From the NCBI GenBank assembly GCA_027858745.1, contig JAQICB010000116.1, forward strand, positions 1 through 58,629: DNA of 58,629 nt, written 5' to 3'. Position numbers and translations under genes: made by a program. Shown in pieces: positions 39,638-48,348 of this stretch. The DNA comes from Bacteroidales bacterium (GTDB taxonomy: Bacteria; Bacteroidota; Bacteroidia; Bacteroidales; UBA1715). The notes under the pieces were generated by a model that worked only from the letters and a program-made list of their open reading frames with translations, was not told the origin of the DNA and did not search any database. Within the stretch, counting starts at the first letter, position 1. Each line of letters starts with the position of its first letter.

Positions 39638-39955
39638 ATGGCATTAGAAATTACAGAATCAAACTACGAAGAATTGGTTGCAAAATCAGACAAATTAGTT
39701 GTAATCGACTTTTGGGCAGAATGGTGTGGGCCATGTCGCTTAGTTGCTCCATTTATTGCAGAATTAGCAACCGAATATAACGGAAAAGCAGTGATAGGAA
39801 AATGTGATGTTGATGATAATCCTGATATTGCTTCGAAATTTTCTATTCGAAATATTCCAACTATTTTATTTGTTAAAAACAACGAAGTTGTTGACAAATT
39901 GATTGGTGCTGTTCCGAAAACAAAAATTGCGGAAACTATTGAAAAAAACCTATAA
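39638..39955 (+). CDS. trxA: Thioredoxin
   Basis: A 105-residue cytoplasmic thioredoxin with the WCGPC active site (about residues 29-33), the preceding VIDFWAEW strand and the cis-proline loop IRNIPTILFVKNNE. It reduces disulfides in target proteins using electrons from thioredoxin reductase. It lies 27 bases after dnaE, where trxA is often found in Bacteroidota, and 50 bases before the DUF58 gene. It has no signal peptide, unlike the thioredoxin-fold protein at 22.5 kb. Confidence 0.96.
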   Translation: MALEITESNYEELVAKSDKLVVIDFWAEWCGPCRLVAPFIAELATEYNGKAVIGKCDVDDNPDIASKFSIRNIPTILFVKNNEVVDKLIGAVPKTKIAETIEKNL

Positions 39956-40005
39956 TTGAGCGTTTTGACAATTTATCTAAAACAAATATCTAATCTTTGT
40001 GGTGT

Positions 40006-40932
40006 ATGAAAACACTTCAAGATATTGAAAACCTTCAACAATTTGACAATTTTGAATTTATTGCAAATCAAATTGTTGAAGGTTTTATTACCGGTCTTCA
40101 TCGTAGTCCGTTCCATGGTTTTTCTGTGGAATTTGCCGAGCATCGATTATACAATCAGGGGGAATCAACAAAACATATTGACTGGAAACTGTATGCAAAA
40201 ACAGACAAATTATTCGTAAAACGATTTGAAGAAGAAACAAACTTACGATGCCACATCGTTATAGACACATCCTCTTCGATGCTATACCCGTTTCAAGATA
40301 AAAAACTGGATTCTAAATTAGATTTCTCCTTATATTCGGCTGCGGCACTCATTCATCTGCTCAAAAAACAACGAGATGCGGCAGGGCTAAGTTTTTTTGA
40401 TACGGAATTACACCTTCATACCGAAGCAAAACTCACCCAAACACATATTCAACGATTGTATGCTGAACTCAATCGCTGTTTGCACTCACAAAACGAACAA
40501 TCATTTGAAAAAGAAACAAATATAGCATCGGTTCTCCATCATATTGCCGAACTTGCCCACAATCGGTCACTCATTATTATTTTCAGTGACTTTTTTCAGA
40601 ATACTCCGTACGAAGAGTTATATGCAGCATTTCAGCATCTTAAATATAACAAGCACGAAATAATTGTTTTTCATACTATTGAACCACAAACAGAAGAGTT
40701 TTTTGAGTTTTCAAATAAACCATTACATATAACCGATATGGAAACCGGGGAAAAAATTAAAATTCATCCGAATTTAGTACGAGATAATTACGCAAAAAAT
40801 GTACAAACTATTATCAAAAACCTTTCTCTCAAATGTGCAGAATATGGTATTGATTATAATGAAGCAGACATAAACAAAGGTTTTCACCAAGTATTACTGT
40901 CTTTTCTAATAAAGCGAAATAAATTATTCTAA
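40006..40932 (+). CDS. DUF58 domain protein (MoxR-associated, VWA-like)
   Basis: A 308-residue protein of the DUF58 family. The signature is HGFSVEFAEHRLYNQGE with HIDWKLYAKTDKLFVKRFE (about residues 40-75), followed by a von Willebrand A-type MIDAS motif, VIDTSSSM. Relatives act with MoxR AAA ATPases, in Bacteroidota within the bat gene cluster linked to aerotolerance, but neither MoxR nor bat genes are adjacent here. The ATG at 40006 is preferred over a TTG three codons upstream. The end overlaps gldH tail to tail by 9 bases. Confidence 0.88.
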   Translation: MKTLQDIENLQQFDNFEFIANQIVEGFITGLHRSPFHGFSVEFAEHRLYNQGESTKHIDWKLYAKTDKLFVKRFEEETNLRCHIVIDTSSSMLYPFQDKKLDSKLDFSLYSAAALIHLLKKQRDAAGLSFFDTELHLHTEAKLTQTHIQRLYAELNRCLHSQNEQSFEKETNIASVLHHIAELAHNRSLIIIFSDFFQNTPYEELYAAFQHLKYNKHEIIVFHTIEPQTEEFFEFSNKPLHITDMETGEKIKIHPNLVRDNYAKNVQTIIKNLSLKCAEYGIDYNEADINKGFHQVLLSFLIKRNKLF

Positions 40933-41400
40933 TTTTACTACCTTTAAACCCACAGACATAACATTAGGAATATACTCATAATGTGCGTCCATTTTGTTTT
41001 GCAAGACAAATACATTTTTTCCTTGAGGCAAAGCTTTTCCTGAAATAATTGTATGTTCAATATCCCAAATATCGCCACTTCCATTACCAATATAATTACC
41101 TTTTGCATCAATTATAGGTAATCCCATGGTAAATTCAACCGTGTCGGAATCGGGAGAAGAATGAGAAAAATCAAACACGACTCGGTTAAATTGAAATCCA
41201 TCAACATAACGAAACATAACAATTACATCATATAGCTGAAGCGGATCTGTATTATCAAACTCAAAAGAATATTTTTCGTTTTTCGGCATACGATGTTCAT
41301 CATTTTTAATATTTTCTGAATATACCGTATTTATAATTTCAGTACACGAGGACATAAACATAACAAAACCGATAAAAGCAAGGATGGAAAATTTTCTCAT
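40924..41400 (-). CDS. gldH: GldH-family gliding motility lipoprotein
   Basis: A 158-residue lipoprotein: the signal peptide MRKFSILAFIGFVMFMSSC ends at cysteine 19. The body has the GldH hallmarks: an immunoglobulin-like strand pattern with YDVIVMFRYVDGFQFNRVV, DTVEFTMGLP, and the GNGSGDIWDIEH motif followed by LPQGKNVFVLQ and MSVGLKVVK. GldH is required for gliding in Flavobacterium and is also found in non-gliding T9SS-bearing species. It stands alone, downstream of the leu operon terminator. Its presence agrees with the T9SS substrates elsewhere in the window. Confidence 0.8.
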   Translation of the reverse strand: MRKFSILAFIGFVMFMSSCTEIINTVYSENIKNDEHRMPKNEKYSFEFDNTDPLQLYDVIVMFRYVDGFQFNRVVFDFSHSSPDSDTVEFTMGLPIIDAKGNYIGNGSGDIWDIEHTIISGKALPQGKNVFVLQNKMDAHYEYIPNVMSVGLKVVKLE

Positions 41401-41480
41401 AGGTATGAATATTTTAATTGATTATTATAGTCAAATATACTGAATTATATCGGAAAAACTTCTGAAGAAGAAAAAAACAT

Positions 41481-41511
41481 AAAAAAAGCCGCTTATTTCT
41501 AAGCAGCTTTT
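41481..41511 (-). terminator. Intrinsic terminator of the leu operon
   Basis: A 10-bp stem (41500-41509 with 41486-41495, including one G-U pair) with a 4-base loop is followed by seven T on the minus strand, starting 8 bases after the leuB stop. The plus strand also has a T-run, so it may work in both directions. Confidence 0.88.
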
Positions 41512-41516
41512 TGAAT

Positions 41517-42581
41517 TTATGCATTTGCAATATATTGTGTTATCCAATCACCGACATCAGAAGTTGACTTGGGATTTTCTTTTGAAATATCTTCCGTTAC
41601 AACACCTGAATCCAATGATTTCAGCACCGCTTCACGAATTAAATCTGCTTCTTTATTGAGTTTAAATGCATATTCAAACATCATTGCAGCAGATAAAATA
41701 GTAGCAATAGGATTTGCAATATTTTTTCCGGTTGCTTGTGGATACGAACCATGAATCGGCTCAAAAACGCTGGTATGCAAACCAACAGATGCTGAAGGCA
41801 ATAAACCTAAAGAACCGGTAATAACCGAAGCTTCATCAGTTAAAATATCGCCAAACATATTTTCAGTTACCATAACATCGAAATTTTTGGGCCACTGAAT
41901 AATTTGCATTGCCGCATTATCTACAAACATATATTGTGTTTCCACCTCCGGATATTTTGGTTCAATTTCCTGTGCAATTTGTCTCCACAATCGAGACGTT
42001 TCAAGCACATTAGCTTTATCGACAACCGTCAGTTTTTTGTTACGTTTCATCGCATATTCGTACGCCAAGGTAACAATTCGCTCAATTTCCTCACGAGTAT
42101 ATACGCAATTATCAAAGGCAGTATTTCCGTTATCTTTACGACCTTTCTCGCCAAAATAAATACCACCGGTCAATTCGCGAATACAAAGAAAATTTGCACC
42201 ATCAACCAAATCTTGTCTTAATGGCGATTTATGAAGTAATGAAGGAAACGTTTCAACCGGACGTAAATTAGCAAATAAACCCAATTGTTTTCTCATTCGC
42301 AATAAACCTTGTTCCGGACGAACCGAAGCTGAAGGGTCATTATCAAATTTTGGATGTCCAACAGCACCAAACAACACGGCATCAGACTCCATACATACTT
42401 TATGTGTTTCTTCAGGGTATGGGTCTCCAACAGCATCGATTGCCGCAGCTCCGGTAATTGCTTCGGTATAGGTAAAACTATGTCCAAATTTATTTTCAAT
42501 TGCTTTTGTAACTTTTAAGGCTTCTTGAATTATTTCCGGACCGATTCCATCACCGGCAAGGACTGCTATTTTTGCTTTCAT
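41517..42581 (-). CDS. leuB: 3-isopropylmalate dehydrogenase
   Basis: LeuB oxidises and decarboxylates 3-isopropylmalate to 2-oxoisocaproate with NAD+. The 354-residue protein has [12 protein letters not shown] at the N-terminus, the substrate arginine region [28 protein letters not shown] with the catalytic lysine, and [20 protein letters not shown], the isocitrate/isopropylmalate dehydrogenase signature. It is the last gene of leuACDB, 32 bases after leuD and directly before a terminator. Confidence 0.97.
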   Translation of the reverse strand: MKAKIAVLAGDGIGPEIIQEALKVTKAIENKFGHSFTYTEAITGAAAIDAVGDPYPEETHKVCMESDAVLFGAVGHPKFDNDPSASVRPEQGLLRMRKQLGLFANLRPVETFPSLLHKSPLRQDLVDGANFLCIRELTGGIYFGEKGRKDNGNTAFDNCVYTREEIERIVTLAYEYAMKRNKKLTVVDKANVLETSRLWRQIAQEIEPKYPEVETQYMFVDNAAMQIIQWPKNFDVMVTENMFGDILTDEASVITGSLGLLPSASVGLHTSVFEPIHGSYPQATGKNIANPIATILSAAMMFEYAFKLNKEADLIREAVLKSLDSGVVTEDISKENPKSTSDVGDWITQYIANA

Positions 42582-42613
42582 ATACTATGATAAAAATTAA
42601 ATTATTAAACGTA

Positions 42614-43207
42614 TTATTTTCTTGTTTTTTCGAACTCCTCTATTTCAGGTAATTTATTGATTAAATAATCGATATCATCAAAACCATTCAACAAACAATC
42701 TTTTTTATATGGATTAATGTCAAATGATTCAGATTTTCCCGAAGAGATAATCGTAAAAGTTTGATTTGGCAAATCAAGTTTAAATTCAGCTTCATTATTA
42801 TGTTCAATTTCACGAAATATTTCAGACAAAAACGATTCGGAAATTTGAACCGGTAACACACCATTGTTGAGTACATTGTTTTTAAAAATATCGGCAAAAA
42901 AGCTTGAAACAACTACACGAAAACCATAATCGGCAATAGCCCAGGCTGCATGCTCACGAGAAGAGCCACAACCAAAATTCTTACCACCGACTAAAATAGA
43001 ACCGGTATATTTCGCATCATTTAATGGAAAAGAAGGAATTGGTTGATTGTTATTATCATATCTCCAATCACGAAACAGATTATCTCCAAATCCGATTTTA
43101 TCAGTTGCTTTTAAAAAACGTGCCGGAATAATTTGGTCAGTATCAATTTCCTCAATAGGAATTGGAACGGCACGAGAAACGATTGTATTAATTTTTTCTA
43201 TTGGCAT
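42614..43207 (-). CDS. leuD: 3-isopropylmalate dehydratase small subunit
   Basis: The 197-residue small subunit of the isomerase that turns 2-isopropylmalate into 3-isopropylmalate. It has the swivel-domain motifs [12 protein letters not shown] and [18 protein letters not shown], the latter near residue 75. It works with LeuC, encoded 36 bases upstream on the same transcript. Length and motifs are normal. The start is ATG. Confidence 0.97.
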   Translation of the reverse strand: MPIEKINTIVSRAVPIPIEEIDTDQIIPARFLKATDKIGFGDNLFRDWRYDNNNQPIPSFPLNDAKYTGSILVGGKNFGCGSSREHAAWAIADYGFRVVVSSFFADIFKNNVLNNGVLPVQISESFLSEIFREIEHNNEAEFKLDLPNQTFTIISSGKSESFDINPYKKDCLLNGFDDIDYLINKLPEIEEFEKTRK

Positions 43208-43243
43208 TATTATAATGATTAATAGTTAATGACTAATGATTTT

Positions 43244-44641
43244 TTATAAAAACTCTCGCGGATCGGTAATTTTTCCGGTAATAATAGCAGCTGCTGCCGT
43301 TAACGGACTTGCAAGAATAGTGCGAGAGCCGGGACCTTGACGACCTTCAAAATTTCTGTTTGAAGTTGCTACGCAATATTTACCCGGAGGAACTTTATCA
43401 TCATTCATGGCCAAACATGAAGAACAGCCCGGTTCACGAAGTTCGACACCTGCTTCTTCAAGAATTTTATCAATTCCCTCCTCTTTTATTTGTTGAGCTA
43501 CCAAGTAAGAACCCGGAACAACATACGTGTTTATATGAGGAGCTTTTGTTCTTCCCTTAAGAATAGACGCTACCAATCGGAAGTCTTCAATTCGACCATT
43601 TGTACAACTCCCAATAAAAACCCAATCAATTTCTTTTCCAAGTAATTGTTGATTCTCCTCAAAGTTCATATACTTAAGTGCTTTTTTGAATGTTTCCTGA
43701 GAAGAAGGTTCAATAGATGAAACGGAAGGAATAGAATCAGCTATTTTCATTCCCAATCCGGGATTTGTTCCATACGTTACCATAGGAGTGATATCGGCTG
43801 ATTCGAAAGTATATTCTTTATCAAACACCGCATCATCGTCAGAATACAATTCTTTCCATTTTTCGACTGCAGCATCAAAATCAGCACCTTGCGGAGCATA
43901 TTTTCTTCCTTTCACATATTCGAACGTGGTTTGGTCCGGAGCAATCATACCGCCTCGAGCACCAAGTTCGATACTCATATTACACACCGTCATACGAGCT
44001 TCCATGGTCATATTTCTGATAGCAGAACCGGCAAATTCAATAAAATACCCGGTTGCTCCACTTGCAGTTAATTGAGAAAGCACGTATAAAATAAGATCTT
44101 TCGACGTTACACCTTTTCCCAATTCACCATTAATAATTATGCGCATTTTCTTCGGTTTCGGCTGCAAAACACACTGACTTGCAAACACCATTTCCACCTC
44201 ACTTGTTCCAACACCAAATGCAACAGAACCAAATGCTCCGTGAGTAGACGTGTGACTATCGCCACACACAATTGTCATACCCGGCTGCGTATATCCTAAT
44301 TCCGGACCAACAACGTGAACAATTCCGTTATACACATCGCCAAGACCATAATAGGTAATTCCATGACGAGTACTGTTATCTTTTAGTTTTTCTACTTGAA
44401 GTGCAGACAATTGTTCCTTAATAGGCAAATGCTGATTTTCCGTTGGAATATTATGATCGGCAGTTGCCGTAATTTGATCAGGACGAAACACTTTTCTTCC
44501 TCTGTTCTCTAAGCCTGAAAAAGCCTGAGGACTAGTCACCTCATGAATAAATTGACGGTCGATATATAAAATACTCGGACCATCAGAAATCTCAGAAACA
44601 ACATGACTGTCCCAAATTTTATCGAATAAGGTTTTTCCCAT
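43244..44641 (-). CDS. leuC: 3-isopropylmalate dehydratase large subunit
   Basis: The 465-residue aconitase-family subunit that carries the 4Fe-4S cluster. Cluster cysteines lie in [13 protein letters not shown] and GCSSCLAMN; the substrate-binding [13 protein letters not shown] region is intact near residue 130. It pairs with LeuD. It starts 25 bases after leuA, and the order leuA-leuC-leuD-leuB is usual in Bacteroidota. Expression should follow the attenuator upstream of leuA. Confidence 0.97.
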   Translation of the reverse strand: MGKTLFDKIWDSHVVSEISDGPSILYIDRQFIHEVTSPQAFSGLENRGRKVFRPDQITATADHNIPTENQHLPIKEQLSALQVEKLKDNSTRHGITYYGLGDVYNGIVHVVGPELGYTQPGMTIVCGDSHTSTHGAFGSVAFGVGTSEVEMVFASQCVLQPKPKKMRIIINGELGKGVTSKDLILYVLSQLTASGATGYFIEFAGSAIRNMTMEARMTVCNMSIELGARGGMIAPDQTTFEYVKGRKYAPQGADFDAAVEKWKELYSDDDAVFDKEYTFESADITPMVTYGTNPGLGMKIADSIPSVSSIEPSSQETFKKALKYMNFEENQQLLGKEIDWVFIGSCTNGRIEDFRLVASILKGRTKAPHINTYVVPGSYLVAQQIKEEGIDKILEEAGVELREPGCSSCLAMNDDKVPPGKYCVATSNRNFEGRQGPGSRTILASPLTAAAAIITGKITDPREFL

Positions 44642-44666
44642 TTTAATTATTATTATTTATTATTTA

Positions 44667-46163
44667 CTATTCTATTACTTTACTTATCGCATCAACAAAA
44701 GCTTCAGCCGAAGCAGTTACAATATCGGTATCAACTCCGAAGCCGTAAAAATAATTATTTTCGCATTCAATTTGAACACTTACTCGACCAAAATCATCAC
44801 TACCACCTGCAAAGCCCTGAATAAGAAACTCTTCCAGTTTTATTTTTTTATTAAATATTTTTTTGATTGCGGAATAAGCAGCATCAACCGGTCCATCTCC
44901 CATCGCAGATTCAGTTCTTGTCTCATTTTGAATTTCAAGAGACACAGTAGCGGTCGGAATCATAGACTTACCACAAATAACCTGTAAAGAATTAATTTTG
45001 ATAGCTCGTTTTTGAGCTCGTTTTTCCTTACCGACCAATACCCCTAAATCATCATCATTAACCTCTTTTTTCAAATCGGCAACTTTCAAAAATTCTTGAT
45101 AGGCACTATCTAATTCCTCCTGTTGGAGTGCATAACCTAAAATTTCTAAGCGATGACGAAGAGCTGCTCGGCCACTACGAGCAGTTAATACTATAGAAGA
45201 TTCATTAACACCAACATCTTTGGGGTCGATAATCTCATAATTTTCACGCATTTTCAAGACACCATCTTGATGAATTCCGGAAGAATGAGCAAATGCATTT
45301 TTACCCACAATAGCTTTATTTGCTTGCACCGGACTTTTCATTAATCGTTGTACCAATCGGCTTGTTTGAAATAAATGTGGGGTGTTGATATTCGTTTCAA
45401 GACCTAAATTATGGCTTTTAATTGCCATTACAACCTCCTCAAGAGCAGTATTTCCGGCACGTTCACCAACACCGTTTATAGTTACCTCAACTTGTCGTGC
45501 ACCATTAATGACACCGGAAACCGTATTAGCCGTAGCCATACCTAAATCATTATGACAATGAGTAGAAATAATAGCCTTATCAATATTAGGAACATTATCC
45601 ATTAAATACTTAATTTTTGCACCAAATTCATGTGGCAAACAATATCCGGTAGTATCGGGAATATTAACAACCGTTGCTCCGGCAGCAATAATTTGTTCAA
45701 CCACACGAGCCAAAAATTCATTATCCGTTCGTCCTGCATCTTCACAATAGAACTCAACATCTTCCACAAAAGACTTTGCATATTTCACGGCATCAATACC
45801 ACGCTCCAAAATCTTTTCGGGAGTCGATTGTAATTTATGATGAATATGATAAAATGAGGTGCCTATTCCGGTATGAATACGTGGATGCTTTGCAAATTTT
45901 AATGCATCGGCAGCAACTTCAATATCTTTTTTTACCGCACGCGTTAAACCACAGATAGTTGGATTGGACACGGCTTTAGATATTTGCACAACCGATTCAA
46001 AATCTCCCGGACTCGAAACAGGAAATCCTGCCTCAATAACATCAACTCCGAGCAGTTCTAAAGCTTTTGCGATCTCAATTTTCTCCACCATGTTTAATTG
46101 ATTTCCGGGAGCCTGCTCCCCATCTCTAAGTGTTGTATCAAACACAAAAACTTTATCATTCAT
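44667..46163 (-). CDS. leuA: 2-isopropylmalate synthase
   Basis: LeuA condenses acetyl-CoA with 2-oxoisovalerate, the first committed step of leucine synthesis. The 498-residue protein has [16 protein letters not shown] (residues 10-25), [16 protein letters not shown] (metal-binding HxH), and [15 protein letters not shown]. The C-terminal ~120 residues form the regulatory domain that binds leucine in relatives, so feedback inhibition is expected in addition to the leader control. The full-length form (about 500 residues) separates it from the shorter homocitrate synthase type. Confidence 0.96.
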   Translation of the reverse strand: MNDKVFVFDTTLRDGEQAPGNQLNMVEKIEIAKALELLGVDVIEAGFPVSSPGDFESVVQISKAVSNPTICGLTRAVKKDIEVAADALKFAKHPRIHTGIGTSFYHIHHKLQSTPEKILERGIDAVKYAKSFVEDVEFYCEDAGRTDNEFLARVVEQIIAAGATVVNIPDTTGYCLPHEFGAKIKYLMDNVPNIDKAIISTHCHNDLGMATANTVSGVINGARQVEVTINGVGERAGNTALEEVVMAIKSHNLGLETNINTPHLFQTSRLVQRLMKSPVQANKAIVGKNAFAHSSGIHQDGVLKMRENYEIIDPKDVGVNESSIVLTARSGRAALRHRLEILGYALQQEELDSAYQEFLKVADLKKEVNDDDLGVLVGKEKRAQKRAIKINSLQVICGKSMIPTATVSLEIQNETRTESAMGDGPVDAAYSAIKKIFNKKIKLEEFLIQGFAGGSDDFGRVSVQIECENNYFYGFGVDTDIVTASAEAFVDAISKVIE

Positions 46164-46194
46164 AATTTTACTATTTTAAAGTAACACATTTAAT

Positions 46195-46227
46195 AAAAAA
46201 ACCCTCTTAGCACAAGCAAAGAGGGTT
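46195..46227 (-). terminator. Attenuator terminator in the leu leader
   Basis: On the minus strand a perfect 9-bp stem (46219-46227 with 46200-46208) has a 10-base loop and is followed by seven T, all upstream of the leuA ATG (46163). A terminator placed between promoter and first gene, after a short leader gene, is the hallmark of attenuation. Confidence 0.88.
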
Positions 46228-46262
46228 TATATATTTTAAAATCATATATACAATTCCCTCTC
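46219..46262 (-). promoter_or_regulatory. Leu leader antiterminator hairpin
   Basis: On the minus strand GAGAGGG (46256-46262) can pair over 7 bp with CCCTCTT (46219-46225), the first arm of the terminator. Inside the same hairpin a TATATAT/ATATATA stem of 7 bp closes on a 9-base loop. The two hairpins cannot form together, so this one would prevent termination. Confidence 0.75.
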
Positions 46263-46266
46263 ACTA

Positions 46267-46311
46267 CTAAGCGAGGAGGATAATTGATAATATGATAATT
46301 GTTTTGTTCAT
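46267..46311 (-). CDS. Leu operon leader peptide (Ile/Leu-rich)
   Basis: A 14-codon open frame reading MNKTIIILSIILLA with stop TAG, followed at once by two more stops in frame (TAG TGA). Five of 14 codons are isoleucine (ATT, ATC, ATA, ATT, ATC) and three are leucine (TTA, CTC, CTC). It begins about 15 bases after a TATATTTG box and ends 4 bases before the antiterminator arm. A ribosome stalled on these codons would leave GAGAGGG free to form the antiterminator. Translation is inferred, not shown. Confidence 0.78.
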   Translation of the reverse strand: MNKTIIILSIILLA

Positions 46312-46325
46312 ATATTTCTTTTGTG

Positions 46326-46357
46326 CAAATATATAATGTTTTTATTTATTGACGCAA
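46326..46357 (-). promoter_or_regulatory. Promoter of the leu operon
   Basis: On the minus strand TTG (46355-46357) and TATATTTG (46326-46333) are separated by 21 bases, fitting the Bacteroidota -33 TTTG/TTG and -7 TAnnTTTG arrangement. Transcription would start just before the leader peptide. Confidence 0.65.
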
Positions 46358-46382
46358 GGTCAATTAAAAAAATTACATTTTT

Positions 46383-46757
46383 TTATATTTTCTGCTCAAC
46401 AAATGTGAAAGTCAATTCCACAATTTGTTCATATTCCTCACCGGCTTCTTTCATATCATCGTCCTCTTCAACATACCACCATTCAACCTTCACTTCATAT
46501 TTATTTAGTTTTTGTGCTGCCTCAAGACGCTGCAATATTTCCAATAAAAATTTTGAAGATGCGGTATTATAATATTCCAGATTAACACGAAAAATAATAC
46601 AAGAAACATCCGAGGACAATATTTCTGACAATTCTTCAATTATTGGAACATAAAAATCTTTTGCATTTTCGGGAAATGAACGTCCCGATATTTCAAAAAC
46701 AGATGTTTCTGAATCAAAAATAACCTTTGGAGTATATGACGTTGATTGAATATCCAT
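46383..46757 (-). CDS. SiaC-family regulatory phosphoprotein (DUF1987)
   Basis: A 124-residue protein of the DUF1987/SiaC family. Recognisable parts are STSYTPKVIFD at the N-terminus, the FEISGRSFPENAKDFYVPI stretch near residue 20, and FRVNLEYYNTASSKFLLEIL, which contains the Thr/Ser phosphorylation region of the family. In Pseudomonas SiaC is switched by a kinase (SiaB) and phosphatase (SiaA) and controls a diguanylate cyclase. No such partners are adjacent here. It lies directly upstream of the leu promoter and has its own stop 25 bases before it. Confidence 0.87.
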   Translation of the reverse strand: MDIQSTSYTPKVIFDSETSVFEISGRSFPENAKDFYVPIIEELSEILSSDVSCIIFRVNLEYYNTASSKFLLEILQRLEAAQKLNKYEVKVEWWYVEEDDDMKEAGEEYEQIVELTFTFVEQKI

Positions 46758-46800
46758 TTTTGTTTGCTAAAATACAGTATAAATTTTGATTTTCAAAAAT

Positions 46801-47583
46801 TTATATATCAACACTACTCGAAGTATGAATAATTTTCTGTGCAAAATCTTCTCCAAGCTCATATCCAACAGTATATATTTCATCAATTTTACTAAAATCA
46901 AATGTTAAATACTTTCGTGATTCGGGAGGGTCAATAAAATAATCACATAAGTGAATTTTATGATGTACCGTATTATAGATACTCACCTGATAAATTCTAT
47001 CGGCAATATCAATAATGCTAGAAAACGAGTCAACCGGTTCTATATAATTGACATGAATACCAATAATTTTATCTGCTTTTCCTTGCAGCACAAGTGCCGG
47101 AAAATTATTAGTAACACCTCCATCAACATAATATTGACCATTAATGATTTTTGGTTTAAACAATACCGGAATTGTAGCCGAGGCAATAATATATTCAAAT
47201 AATTTTCCGGATGAAATAATTTCATTTTTCCCGGTATTCAGATTAGTAATGGACACATATAAAGGTATTTGCAAACTCTCGAAATCATTTGACACAAGAT
47301 TTTCGTTTAAAACATTCATAAGCTCCACCATACTTCTATGGCGAGCATACACTAACGAAAGCCATGAAAACGAAAGTGTGTCTATATGTTTTTTAAATAC
47401 ATTGCGAATAGCTTTCGGCTCAAAACCTGCTGCAATAAATACTGCAATTACAGCTCCCATACTCGTTCCCGCAATCACCGAAGGTTTTATATTATGCTCA
47501 TATAAACGCTGCAATATACCCAGCTGAACAATAGCACGAGCTCCACCGCCACTTAACGAAATACCATAGGAATAATCATTCAT
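46801..47583 (-). CDS. Patatin-like phospholipase
   Basis: From the ATG at 47583 this is a 260-residue patatin. It has the oxyanion glycine loop SGGGAR (11-16), the nucleophile S41 in AGTSMGAV and the dyad aspartate D154 in VDGGVTNNFP, so it should be an active acyl hydrolase of lipids. A longer form from an ATG at 47640 would add a hydrophobic stretch of about 17 residues that could be a signal or anchor; the shorter form leaves room for two divergent promoters, and I prefer it with moderate confidence. It is divergent from the AlkD-like gene. Confidence 0.85.
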   Translation of the reverse strand: MNDYSYGISLSGGGARAIVQLGILQRLYEHNIKPSVIAGTSMGAVIAVFIAAGFEPKAIRNVFKKHIDTLSFSWLSLVYARHRSMVELMNVLNENLVSNDFESLQIPLYVSITNLNTGKNEIISSGKLFEYIIASATIPVLFKPKIINGQYYVDGGVTNNFPALVLQGKADKIIGIHVNYIEPVDSFSSIIDIADRIYQVSIYNTVHHKIHLCDYFIDPPESRKYLTFDFSKIDEIYTVGYELGEDFAQKIIHTSSSVDI

Positions 47584-47658
47584 AAATAATACAATAAAAA
47601 ATACTGAAACTAAAATAGTAAAAATAATATAAAATTGCATATTTTTATGCACTAAAAA

Positions 47659-48330
47659 ATGAGTATGGTACGGGATATATTTACACAAACATTACAATTC
47701 ATTAAACAACACCAAGATGGTGAGACGGCAGAATTATTGAGATACAGAGGGTTACAGTATAATATGATGTATGGCGTTTCGTCTGCCATTTTATACAGTT
47801 ATGCAAAAAAACTTGAGAAAAATCAAGAACTTGCAGATATGCTCTGGAAAGAAGATTTTCGCGAAGCAAAATTACTTGCCTTGATGCTTTCTGACCCAAA
47901 CACCATTTCGGATGAAGCTATCGAAAACATAGTTGGTTCATTTACGAATCATGAACTCGTTGAAAATGCATCTTTATATCTTCTGCCATACGTTCCCAAT
48001 CCGATTGAGAAAGCATATAATTGGATAGAAGACGAAAGAGAATTTGTCAAAATGACAGGATATATGTTGGTAAATAAAATAGCAAGCCGATTAAAAAATG
48101 TAAATTTCAAACAACTTGCTAACTTTGTTCCACTCTACGAACGTGACTTCACGCACAGTAGTTTTTTTGTAAGAAATGCGGTAGCAAATGCGTTTCAAGA
48201 AGTGGCATTTCGAAAACCGGGACTCAAAAGGCATATTGTTGATGCAACAAAACGAGTGTTACAACAGAATATTGGCACTGAATTTGAGTTACAGGCACAA
48301 GATATGTTACACGTATTAAATTATTGTTAA
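47659..48330 (+). CDS. AlkD-like HEAT-repeat protein (DNA alkylation repair family)
   Basis: A 223-residue all-helical protein of the AlkD/DNA alkylation repair family: RGLQYNMMYGVSSAILYSYAKK at the N-terminus, and helices of the KLLALMLSDP and YMLVNKIASRL type. The motif around WWDxxD that forms the catalytic cleft of active AlkD is not seen; the corresponding stretch reads NHELVENASLYLLPYV. A role in binding DNA or protein without base excision is therefore possible. It is followed 18 bases later by the BI-1 gene. Confidence 0.75.
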   Translation: MSMVRDIFTQTLQFIKQHQDGETAELLRYRGLQYNMMYGVSSAILYSYAKKLEKNQELADMLWKEDFREAKLLALMLSDPNTISDEAIENIVGSFTNHELVENASLYLLPYVPNPIEKAYNWIEDEREFVKMTGYMLVNKIASRLKNVNFKQLANFVPLYERDFTHSSFFVRNAVANAFQEVAFRKPGLKRHIVDATKRVLQQNIGTEFELQAQDMLHVLNYC

Positions 48331-48348
48331 ACTTAATTATTTTCAGAT

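Noticed and set aside
46164-46382. Possible tRNA or other structured RNA gene in the longest intergenic gap
   Set aside because: All structure there is explained by the leu leader; no cloverleaf or T-arm motif is present.
47144-47527. 127-residue open frame on the plus strand
   Set aside because: Antisense to the patatin gene with its complete catalytic dyad; no independent support.
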